NCBI GenBank assembly: GCA_016790515.1
Contig: JAEUOY010000164.1
Coordinates: 1-37,561 of the forward strand
DNA: 37,561 bases
Source of the DNA: Burkholderiaceae bacterium
GTDB lineage: Bacteria > Pseudomonadota > Gammaproteobacteria > Burkholderiales > Burkholderiaceae_C
Direction: 5' to 3'
This document shows positions 30,923-37,561 of the stretch, piece by piece (position 1 is the first letter of the stretch; each line of letters begins with the position of its first letter). The notes under the pieces were generated by a model, which had not been told where the DNA came from, made no database searches, and was given only the letters and a program-made list of their open reading frames with translations. The translations under genes and the position numbers were made by a program.

Positions 30923-32632
30923 ATGGGCTCCAGCACTGCCCTCGGCTATCACAGCGACGGCGCGGCGATCCAGGCGCATGAATTCGCCTGGCGTCGCTCG
31001 CCCGACCAGGACGCCGCGACGCCGGCGCGCCACCCGGTGGTGGTGGTCGGCGCCGGCCCGGTGGGCCTGAGCCTGGCGATCGACCTGGCGCAGCGCGGCC
31101 AGCGCGTGCTGTTGCTCGACAACGACCACCGGCTGTCGACCGGCTCGCGGGCGATCTGCTTCGCCAAGCGCACGCTGGAGATCTGGGACCGACTGGGTGT
31201 CGGCGACGCGATGTGCGCCAAGGGTGTCGAGTGGAACGTCGGCAAGGTGTTCTTCCACGACGACCTGCTCTACCGCTTCGACCTGCTGCCCGAGCCCGGC
31301 CACGAGCGGCCGGCCTTCATCAACCTGCAGCAGTACTACGCCGAGGCCTACCTCGCGGTGCGCGCGGCCGAGCTGCCGAACCTCGAGATCCGCTGGCACA
31401 ACAGCGTCGCGGCGGTCGAGCAGCACGCCGACGGCGTGGTCCTGGGCATCGACACGCCCGAAGGCCGCTACCGGATCGCTGCCGACCATGTCGCCGCCTG
31501 CGACGGCTCGCGCTCGCCGCTGCGCAAGGGGCTGGGCCAGGAAAGCAAGGGCCGGATCTTCCGCGACCGCTTTCTGATCGCCGACGTGCGCATGCAGGCC
31601 GACTTCCCCGCCGAAAGATGGTTCTGGTTCGATCCGCCGTTCCACCCGAACCAGAGCGTGCTGCTGCACCGCCAGCCCGACGGCGTCTGGCGCATCGACT
31701 TCCAGCTCGGCTGGGAGGCGAACCCCGACGAGGAGAAGCAGCCCGAGCGCATCAAGCCGCGCGTCGACGCGATGATGCGCCAGGCGCTGGGCCGCGAAGT
31801 GCCGTTCACGCTGGAATGGGCCAGCGTCTACACCTTTGCCTGCCTGCGCATGGACAGCTTCCGCCACGGCCGGGTGCTGTTCGCCGGCGATGCGGCGCAT
31901 GGTGTCTCGCCGTTCGGCGCGCGCGGCGCCAACTCGGGCGTGCAGGACGCCGAGAACCTGGCCTGGAAGCTCGATGCGGTGCTGCGCGGCCAGGCCCCGG
32001 ATGCGCTGCTCGACAGCTACGCCGCCGAGCGCGAGTTCGCCGCCGACGAGAACCTGCTGAACTCGACCCGCGCCACCGACTTCATCACGCCGAAGAGCGA
32101 GATCAGCCGGCTGTTCCGCGATGCGGTGCTGCAGCTGTCGAACCGCCATCCGTTCGCGCGCACGCTGGTCAACAGCGGCCGGCTGTCGGTGCCGGCGACG
32201 CTGCGCGATTCGGCCTTGAACACGCCCGATGCGCAGCCCTTCCAGGGCCGCATGGTGCCGGGCGCGCCGGCCACCGATGCGCCGGTGCAGCGCGCCGACG
32301 GCCGGCGCGGCTGGCTGCTGCGCGAGCTGGGCCCGGGCTTCACGCTGCTGCTCGGCGCCAGCGCCGGCAGCCAGGCGCTGGCCGGGCTGGCCGGGCAATT
32401 GCGCTCGGCCGCGCCGGCCGGCGTCGCGATCCGCATGATCACGATCGCGCCGAGGGCCAGCGATGCTGATGCCGACCTGCGCGACGTCGACGGCCTGGTC
32501 GCCCAGCGCTACGGCCTGCAGCCCGGCAGCGCGGTGCTGCTGCGGCCCGACCAGCATGTCTGCGCGCGCTGGCGCCAGCCCACGGCCGCGGCGGTGGCCG
32601 AGGCGCTGCGCCGCGCCCTCTGCCTAGCCTGA
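30923..32632 (+). CDS. FAD-dependent aromatic-ring monooxygenase (PHBH/MhpA-type, MhaA candidate)
   Basis: 569 aa, a group A flavoprotein hydroxylase. The FAD-binding GxGxxG is in PVVVVGAGPVGLSLAIDLAQ, the DG motif in ACDGSRSPLR, and the second FAD motif in VLFAGDAAHGVSPFGARGAN plus SGVQDAENLAWKL. A C-terminal thioredoxin-like extension (about 440-565) is as in MhpA and phenol hydroxylases. Its gene is followed by DUF2783, hmgA and fahA, so hydroxylation of a phenol acid to homogentisate is inferred, with 3-hydroxyphenylacetate the most natural substrate (MhaA role). A paralogue is encoded at 36706. It could instead act on another phenol, since substrate residues cannot be read from sequence. 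Confidence 0.88.
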   Translation: MGSSTALGYHSDGAAIQAHEFAWRRSPDQDAATPARHPVVVVGAGPVGLSLAIDLAQRGQRVLLLDNDHRLSTGSRAICFAKRTLEIWDRLGVGDAMCAKGVEWNVGKVFFHDDLLYRFDLLPEPGHERPAFINLQQYYAEAYLAVRAAELPNLEIRWHNSVAAVEQHADGVVLGIDTPEGRYRIAADHVAACDGSRSPLRKGLGQESKGRIFRDRFLIADVRMQADFPAERWFWFDPPFHPNQSVLLHRQPDGVWRIDFQLGWEANPDEEKQPERIKPRVDAMMRQALGREVPFTLEWASVYTFACLRMDSFRHGRVLFAGDAAHGVSPFGARGANSGVQDAENLAWKLDAVLRGQAPDALLDSYAAEREFAADENLLNSTRATDFITPKSEISRLFRDAVLQLSNRHPFARTLVNSGRLSVPATLRDSALNTPDAQPFQGRMVPGAPATDAPVQRADGRRGWLLRELGPGFTLLLGASAGSQALAGLAGQLRSAAPAGVAIRMITIAPRASDADADLRDVDGLVAQRYGLQPGSAVLLRPDQHVCARWRQPTAAAVAEALRRALCLA

Positions 32633-32646
32633 ACGGAGCCTGCACC

Positions 32647-32844
32647 ATGACCCTCGTGACGACCCCGAACCTCGACGCGCCCGACGACTTCTACGAGGCG
32701 CTGATCGACACCCACCGCGACCTCTCCACCGCCGAGAGCCATGCGCTGAACGCCCGCCTGGTGCTGCTGCTGGCCAACCACATCGGGTCGCTGGCGGTGC
32801 TGCGCCAGGCGCTGCAGGCGGCCCGCGACAGCCGGCCGGCCTGA
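32647..32844 (+). CDS. DUF2783 small protein, possible hydroxylase coupling subunit
   Basis: 65 aa, with CGGAG 9 nt upstream of ATG 32647. The sequence (LDAPDDFYEALIDTHRDLST, then LNARLVLLLANHIGSLAVLR) is all-helical and acidic at the N-terminus, matching DUF2783. The gene is wedged between the flavin monooxygenase and hmgA. In Pseudomonas putida U, 3-hydroxyphenylacetate hydroxylase needs a small coupling protein (MhaB) besides the flavoprotein, and this protein has the right size and place. That equivalence is an inference from context. Confidence 0.8.
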   Translation: MTLVTTPNLDAPDDFYEALIDTHRDLSTAESHALNARLVLLLANHIGSLAVLRQALQAARDSRPA

Positions 32845-32880
32845 GCGGCCTGCGCCGCTGAATCCCCCCAGGAGCTGCCC

Positions 32881-34176
32881 ATGATCGAGACCCCGCTGCG
32901 CTACCAGTCCGGCTTCGGCAACCAGTTCGCCAGCGAGGCGGTGGCCGGCGCGCTGCCGGTCGGCCGCAACAGCCCGCAGCGTGTCGCCCACGGGCTGTAT
33001 GCCGAACTGCTGTCGGGCAGCGCGTTCACCGCGCCGCGCCACAGCAACCTGCGCAGCTGGCTGTACCGGCGGCAACCGTCGGTGGTGGTCGGCGGCTACC
33101 AGCCGCTGGCCCAGCCCTGGCTGAAGACCGGCGCGAAGGACGGCATCGCCGCGCCGCCCGACCCGCTGCGCTGGCACCCGGTGCCGATTCCCGATGCGCC
33201 GGCCGATTTCGTCGACGGCCTGCGCACGATCGTCGTCAACGGCGATGCCGACGCGCAGAGCGGCGTCGCCGCGCACCTGTACCTGGTCAACCGCTCGATG
33301 AGCGACCGCGCCTTCGTCAATGCCGACGGCGAGATGCTGCTGGTGCCGCAGCAGGGCCGGCTGCTCATCACCACCGAGCTCGGCCAGCTCGACGTGAAGC
33401 CGGGCGAGGTCGCGCTGCTGCCGCGCGGCATGGCCTTCAAGGTGGCGGTGGACGGCCCGTCGCGCGGCTATGTCTGCGAGAACTACGGCGCGCCGTTCCG
33501 CCTGCCCGAGCTGGGACCGATCGGCAGCAACGGGCTGGCCAATGCGCGCGACTTCCTGGCGCCGGTAGCGGCCTTCGAAGACGGCAGCGGCAGCTACGAC
33601 ATCGTCAAGAAGTTCGGCGGCGCGCTGTGGCGCGCGCGGGCCGCGTCGACGCCGTTCAACGTCGTCGCCTGGCATGGCTCGCTGGCGCCGGTCAAGTACG
33701 ACACCGCGCACTTCATGACGATCGGCTCGATCAGCTTCGACCACCCCGACCCGTCGATCTTCACGGTGCTGACCTCACCGAGCGATACGCCCGGCACCGC
33801 GAACTGCGATTTCGTGATCTTCCCGCCGCGCTGGATGGTCGCCGAGGACACCTTCCGCCCGCCCTGGTACCACCGCAACCTGATGAGCGAGTTCATGGGG
33901 CTGGTCCACGGCCAGTACGACGCCAAGCCCGAAGGCTTCAAGCCCGGCGGCATGAGCCTGCACAACTGCATGGTGCCGCACGGCCCCGACACCGAGGCCT
34001 TCGCCAAGGCCTCGAATGCGGCGCTGGCGCCGCACAAGCTGGCCGACACGCTGGCGTTCATGTTCGAGAGCCGCTGGCGCTTCCACCCGACCGAGTTCGC
34101 GCTGAACGGCGGCGCGCTCGACCGCCAGTACGCCGCCTGCTGGGCCGCTCTGGCCGACCACTTCACGAAGGCATGA
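32881..34176 (+). CDS. hmgA: Homogentisate 1,2-dioxygenase
   Basis: 431 aa, the full family length, with CAGGAG upstream of ATG 32881. It opens the ring of homogentisate with O2 to give maleylacetoacetate. The signature [13 protein letters not shown] is at the N-terminus. The iron ligands are in place: His331 and Glu337 in [15 protein letters not shown], and His361 in [14 protein letters not shown]. Other family stretches are [20 protein letters not shown] and [13 protein letters not shown]. It overlaps the start of fahA by 4 bp (ATGA), indicating translational coupling. Confidence 0.97.
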   Translation: MIETPLRYQSGFGNQFASEAVAGALPVGRNSPQRVAHGLYAELLSGSAFTAPRHSNLRSWLYRRQPSVVVGGYQPLAQPWLKTGAKDGIAAPPDPLRWHPVPIPDAPADFVDGLRTIVVNGDADAQSGVAAHLYLVNRSMSDRAFVNADGEMLLVPQQGRLLITTELGQLDVKPGEVALLPRGMAFKVAVDGPSRGYVCENYGAPFRLPELGPIGSNGLANARDFLAPVAAFEDGSGSYDIVKKFGGALWRARAASTPFNVVAWHGSLAPVKYDTAHFMTIGSISFDHPDPSIFTVLTSPSDTPGTANCDFVIFPPRWMVAEDTFRPPWYHRNLMSEFMGLVHGQYDAKPEGFKPGGMSLHNCMVPHGPDTEAFAKASNAALAPHKLADTLAFMFESRWRFHPTEFALNGGALDRQYAACWAALADHFTKA

Positions 34177-35504
34177 CGATGAGCACCGACGCCACGCACG
34201 ACCCCGCGCTGCAGAGCTGGGTTGCCTCGGCCAACGCCGCGGCCACCGACTTCCCGGTCCAGAACCTGCCGTTCGGGCGCTTTCGCCGCGCCGGCTCGGG
34301 CGAACCCTGGCGCATCGGCGTCGCGATCGGCGACCAGGTGCTGGACCTGTTGCTCGCCGCCGGGCGTGGCAGTTGGCCGGCCGATGTCGCGCCGGCCCTG
34401 GCACCGCTGGCCGCGGGCGACCTGAACCGCTTCATGGCGATGGGGCCCGACGTGCGGCGCAAGGTGCGTGCGGCGCTGTCGTCGGCGTTGACGGCTGGCA
34501 GCCCGCAGCAGGCTGCGCTGGCCAGCTGCCTGCTGCCGCAGGCCCGTGCCGAGATGGCGCTGCCCTGCACGATCACCGACTACACCGACTTCTACACCGG
34601 CATCCACCACGCCACCGCGGTCGGCAAGCTGTTCCGCCCCGACAACCCGCTGCTGCCGAACTACAAGTGGGTGCCGATCGGCTACCACGGCCGCGCCTCG
34701 TCGATCGTCGTCAGCGGCACCCCCGTGCGCCGGCCGCTGGGCCAGACGATGCCGCCCGGCGCCACCACCCCCAGCGTCGGCCCGAGCCAGCGGCTGGACT
34801 ACGAGCTGGAACTGGGTTTCCTGGTCGGCACCGGCAATTTGATGGGCGAGCCGATTCCGATCGCCGAGGCCGAGGACCACCTGTTCGGCGTGACGCTGTT
34901 CAACGACTGGTCGGCGCGCGACATCCAGCCCTGGGAATACCAGCCGCTCGGCCCGTTCCTGGCCAAGAACTTCGCGAGCACCTTGTCGCCCTGGGTCGTG
35001 ACGATGGAAGCGCTGGCGCCGTTCCGCGCGCCGTTCGCGCGCCCGGCCGGCGACCCCGATCCCCTGCCCTACCTCGATTCGGCCGCCAACCGCCGGCAGG
35101 GCCTGCTCGACATCCGGCTCGAGGTCTGGCTGCAGACCGCGACGATGCGCGAGGCCGGCCAGGCTGCCGTGCAGCTGTCCAGCGGCGGCGCGGCCGAAGC
35201 GGCGTACTGGACGCCGGCGCAGCTGGTCGCGCACCACACGATCAGCGGCTGCAACCTGCAGCCGGGCGACCTGTTCGGCTCGGGCACCTTGTCCGGCCCG
35301 CAAGCGACCCAGGCCGGCTCGCTGCTGGAGCTGACCCAGGGCGGCAAGCAGCCGATCACGCTGCCCAACGGCGAGAGCCGCAGCTTTCTCGCCGACGGCG
35401 ACACGCTGATCCTGCGCGGCTTCTGCGAGCGCGCCGGCGCCCGGCGCATCGGGCTGGGCGAGTGTGCGGGCACCGTGGTGGCGGCGCCGTTGCTGGCGCG
35501 GTGA
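34173..35504 (+). CDS. fahA: Fumarylacetoacetase
   Basis: 443 aa from ATG 34173 overlapping the hmgA stop. ATG 34179 is an equal alternative. It hydrolyses fumarylacetoacetate to fumarate and acetoacetate, the last step of the homogentisate route. The metal-site and active-site stretches are [91 protein letters not shown] and the C-terminal [12 protein letters not shown]. No maleylacetoacetate isomerase gene lies in the operon or elsewhere in the window. The isomerase step must be encoded elsewhere or be done by glutathione or another GST. Confidence 0.96.
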   Translation: MTMSTDATHDPALQSWVASANAAATDFPVQNLPFGRFRRAGSGEPWRIGVAIGDQVLDLLLAAGRGSWPADVAPALAPLAAGDLNRFMAMGPDVRRKVRAALSSALTAGSPQQAALASCLLPQARAEMALPCTITDYTDFYTGIHHATAVGKLFRPDNPLLPNYKWVPIGYHGRASSIVVSGTPVRRPLGQTMPPGATTPSVGPSQRLDYELELGFLVGTGNLMGEPIPIAEAEDHLFGVTLFNDWSARDIQPWEYQPLGPFLAKNFASTLSPWVVTMEALAPFRAPFARPAGDPDPLPYLDSAANRRQGLLDIRLEVWLQTATMREAGQAAVQLSSGGAAEAAYWTPAQLVAHHTISGCNLQPGDLFGSGTLSGPQATQAGSLLELTQGGKQPITLPNGESRSFLADGDTLILRGFCERAGARRIGLGECAGTVVAAPLLAR

Positions 35505-35535
35505 ATATGGCGAACGCGGCTGCGCCCTGCCGGCC

Positions 35536-35994
35536 TCAACCCTGACGGGTGAGCTGCAGCGCCCGCTCGCGCACCTTGTCCATCGCCTTGTCGAGCGCCT
35601 CGCGCTCGGCGGGGCCCAGCGCCTCCAGCAGGTATTGCTCGCGCGCCTGCACCATCGGCACGATCTTGCGGTAGAGCGCGCGGCCCGCTGGCAGCAGCCG
35701 AACCAGCTGGCCGCGGCCATCGTCGGGGTCGGAAGAACGTCCGACCAGCTCGGCCTTTTCCATCCGCGCCAGCGCGCGGCTGACGCGCATCTTGTCCAGC
35801 GTCGTGCTCTCCAGCACCTGCGCGGTCTTGACCGCGCCGGCCTCGGCCAGCGCCGCCAGCACGCGCCATTCGTCGCGCGTCAGGTCGAAGCGCTCGCTGT
35901 AGACCTGGGCCGTCGCCTGGCTCACGGCCTCGGCCAGCCGCGCCAGCCGGTAGGGGAAGAATTGCTGCAGATCCATGCCTTGATCGTAACGCAT
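35536..35994 (-). CDS. MarR-family regulator
   Basis: 152 aa from ATG 35994. ATG 35976 (MDLQQFFPYRLARLAEAVS) may be the true start, and neither has a clear ribosome-binding site. The winged helix includes FDLTRDEWRVLAALAEAGAV, VLESTTLDKMRVSRALARME and the wing SSDPDDGRGQLVRLLPAGRA. It is divergent from the VOC/monooxygenase unit and convergent with fahA. The 18-bp palindrome at 36094-36111 in the shared intergenic region is the obvious operator. Relief by an aromatic acid ligand is typical for this family. Confidence 0.9.
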   Translation of the reverse strand: MRYDQGMDLQQFFPYRLARLAEAVSQATAQVYSERFDLTRDEWRVLAALAEAGAVKTAQVLESTTLDKMRVSRALARMEKAELVGRSSDPDDGRGQLVRLLPAGRALYRKIVPMVQAREQYLLEALGPAEREALDKAMDKVRERALQLTRQG

Positions 35995-36067
35995 GCAACT
36001 TTTTTCGTCGAGACCCCCTGCAGGTCATGACGGCATTTCCGCAATGCATTGAATAGAAGGAAAACAG

Positions 36068-36111
36068 TTGACCGGCATCGCTGACCGAGCTTATAGTAAC
36101 GTTCGTTACTA
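36068..36111 (+). promoter_or_regulatory. Promoter with overlapping 18-bp palindrome (MarR operator)
   Basis: TTGACC (36068-36073) and TTATAG (36091-36096) are 17 bp apart, a good sigma-70 promoter for the VOC gene at 36149. TAGTAACGTTCGTTACTA (36094-36111) is a perfect 18-bp palindrome covering the end of the -10 and the start point. A bound MarR dimer there would block RNA polymerase. Confidence 0.65.
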
Positions 36112-36148
36112 CATTGATCACCTGCCCTCAGCCTACCGGAGACCGTCC

Positions 36149-36691
36149 ATGAAGATCCAGCGCATCCACCATGTCGCCTACCGCTGCCGCGACGCCAAGG
36201 AAACCGTCGAGTGGTACCGCCGGCACCTCGAGATGGACTTCGTGCTCGCGATCGCCGAAGACCATGTGCCGTCGACCAAGGCGCCCGATCCGTACATGCA
36301 CCTGTTCCTCGACGCCGGCAACGGCAACGTGCTGGCCTTCTTCGAGATCCCGAACTCGCCGCCGATGGGCCGCGACCCGAACACGCCGGAGTGGGTGCAG
36401 CACATCGCGTTCAAGGTCGACAGCGTGGCCACGCTGCTGGCCACCAAGGCCCGGCTCGAGGCCGCCGGCATCGCGGTGATCGGCCCGACCGACCACACGA
36501 TCTTCCAGTCGATCTACTTCTTCGACCCCAACGGCCACCGGCTCGAACTGGCCGCCGACACCGCGACGCCCGAGCAGATGAAGCAGCTCGACGACGTGAA
36601 GTGGGAGATGCTCGAGGAGTGGTCGCGCACCAAGCGCGCGCCGCGCCAGGCGGCCTGGATGCACGAGCGCGAGCTCGCCAGCAAGGCCTGA
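36149..36691 (+). CDS. VOC (glyoxalase/extradiol dioxygenase superfamily) protein
   Basis: 180 aa from ATG 36149, with CGGAGA upstream. One betaalphabetabetabeta pair: MKIQRIHHVAYRCRDAKETV, then YMHLFLDAGNGNVLAFFEIP, then WVQHIAFKVDSVATLLATKA, and SIYFFDPNGHRLELAAD. Potential metal ligands are the His in HHVAY, His in QHIAF and Glu in RLELA. The activity (dioxygenase, isomerase or binding protein) cannot be told. It is co-transcribed with an FAD monooxygenase (14 bp gap), so a role in the same aromatic pathway is inferred. Confidence 0.88.
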   Translation: MKIQRIHHVAYRCRDAKETVEWYRRHLEMDFVLAIAEDHVPSTKAPDPYMHLFLDAGNGNVLAFFEIPNSPPMGRDPNTPEWVQHIAFKVDSVATLLATKARLEAAGIAVIGPTDHTIFQSIYFFDPNGHRLELAADTATPEQMKQLDDVKWEMLEEWSRTKRAPRQAAWMHERELASKA

Positions 36692-36705
36692 GCCGGAGCC
36701 CGACC

Positions 36706-37561
36706 ATGCTGAAGACCTACCAGTATCCCGAGTTCGCCTACGTCCAGTCTGCCGAGCAGCGCAGCGGCGTGATCAGGCGCCACCCGGTCGTGATCGTCGG
36801 CGCCGGCCCGATCGGGCTGACCGCCGCGCTCGAATGCGCCCGCCGCGGCATCCCGGCCGTGGTGCTCGACGACAACAACACCGTCAGCATCGGCTCGCGG
36901 GCGGTCTGCTATGCCAAGCGCCCGCTGGAGATCTGGGACCGGCTGGGCGTCGGCGCGCGCATGGTCGAGAAGGGCATCAAGTGGAAGGTCGGCAAGGTGT
37001 TCTTCGAGGACGACCTCGTCTACAGCTTCGACCTGCTGCCCGAGCCAGGCCACAAGATGCCGGCGATGATCAACCTGCAGCAGTACTACCTCGAGGAGTA
37101 CATGGTCGAGGCCTGCGGCCAGAGCCCGTTGGTCGAACTGCGCTGGAAGCACAAGCTGATCAGCCTGCACCAGGAGAGCGACCACGCGATGCTGACGATC
37201 GAGACGCCCGACGGCATCTTCAAGCTCGAAGCCGACTGGGTGATCGCCTGCGACGGCGCCAACAGCGACACCCGCAGGATGGTCGGCGGCGAGTTCACGG
37301 GCCAGTTCTTCCAGGACCGCTTCCTGATCGCCGACGTCGTGATGAAAGCAGCCTTTCCGACCGAGCGCTGGTTCTGGTTCGACCCCCCGTTCCACCGCGG
37401 CCAGAGCGTGCTGCTGCACAAGCAGTGCGACGACGTCTGGCGCATCGACTTCCAGCTCGGCTGGAACGCCGACCCCGCCGAGGAGAAGAAGCCCGAGAAG
37501 GTGATCCCGCGCATCCAGGCGATGCTCGGCAAGGACGTCGAGTTCGAGCTCGAGTGGGTCT
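36706..37561 (+). CDS. FAD-dependent aromatic monooxygenase, paralogue (3' end outside window)
   Basis: At least 285 aa from ATG 36706 (CCGGAG upstream), open to the window end. HPVVIVGAGPIGLTAALECA is the FAD GxGxxG motif and ACDGANSDTRRMVGG the DG motif. It shares long stretches with the protein at 30923: LEIWDRLGVG, FDLLPEPGH, INLQQYY, DRFLIADV, RWFWFDPPFH and WRIDFQLGW. The two are clearly paralogues, under different regulators (IclR versus MarR). The GD motif and thioredoxin-like tail lie beyond the window. The substrate is unknown but probably a related hydroxy-aromatic acid. Confidence 0.88.
   Translation, partial: MLKTYQYPEFAYVQSAEQRSGVIRRHPVVIVGAGPIGLTAALECARRGIPAVVLDDNNTVSIGSRAVCYAKRPLEIWDRLGVGARMVEKGIKWKVGKVFFEDDLVYSFDLLPEPGHKMPAMINLQQYYLEEYMVEACGQSPLVELRWKHKLISLHQESDHAMLTIETPDGIFKLEADWVIACDGANSDTRRMVGGEFTGQFFQDRFLIADVVMKAAFPTERWFWFDPPFHRGQSVLLHKQCDDVWRIDFQLGWNADPAEEKKPEKVIPRIQAMLGKDVEFELEWV

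Overview
The window is GC-rich, densely coding DNA. The gene content (Bug-family periplasmic receptor, fused EIIA-HPr-EI, homogentisate operon, many LysR/IclR/MarR regulators) fits a betaproteobacterium of the order Burkholderiales, of the Rubrivivax/Leptothrix/Methylibium type. This placement is an inference from gene content and protein style. I found no rRNA, tRNA or CRISPR array.

Positions 1-8306: a run of small accessory genes, all on the + strand. They are a GNAT remnant, a cold-shock/DUF1294 protein, an ADP-ribosylglycohydrolase, a GFA-family protein, a two-helix membrane protein, DUF4256, DUF1330, an ABM-type monooxygenase, DUF1801, an SRPBCC protein, a GST shard, a GNAT, an O6-alkylguanine methyltransferase and a GST. 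Gene type, common orientation, attC-like half-sites at 324-340, 979-1000 and 1596-1602, and two IS110 relics (about 1159-1590 and 5258-5332) sitting where attC sites would be, together suggest an eroded integron cassette array.

Positions 8341-13258 (- strand): a sugar phosphotransferase pair, EIIA-HPr-EI followed by a glucose-type EIICB that carries a second, cysteine-less EIIB-like domain. Upstream is the wreck of a GH1 6-phospho-beta-glucosidase.

Positions 13366-17211: a tartrate/malate-type module with a Bug periplasmic receptor, a tartrate dehydrogenase-like enzyme and a divergent LysR regulator. The same GTGAA-N7-TTAAC operator-like element lies upstream of both enzyme and receptor. An enolase fragment lies between them. 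A 500-base gene-free stretch (17212-17718) holds a candidate small RNA with three successive hairpins.

Positions 17719-22934: a carotenoid oxygenase-family enzyme, a LysR regulator, and a pirin / DedA-rhodanese / pirin operon divergent from that regulator.

Positions 22970-28942 (- strand): a signalling block with a membrane protein, a chemoreceptor, a MASE3-PAS-GGDEF-EAL protein with an upstream FNR-type box, and a response regulator that carries its own helix-turn-helix.

Positions 28998-37561: aromatic catabolism. An IclR regulator is divergent from an operon of an MBL-fold protein, FAD monooxygenase, DUF2783 protein, homogentisate 1,2-dioxygenase and fumarylacetoacetase. The likely logic is ring hydroxylation to homogentisate, ring cleavage, then hydrolysis to fumarate and acetoacetate. 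A MarR regulator is divergent from a second unit (VOC protein plus a paralogous FAD monooxygenase) that runs off the end of the window.
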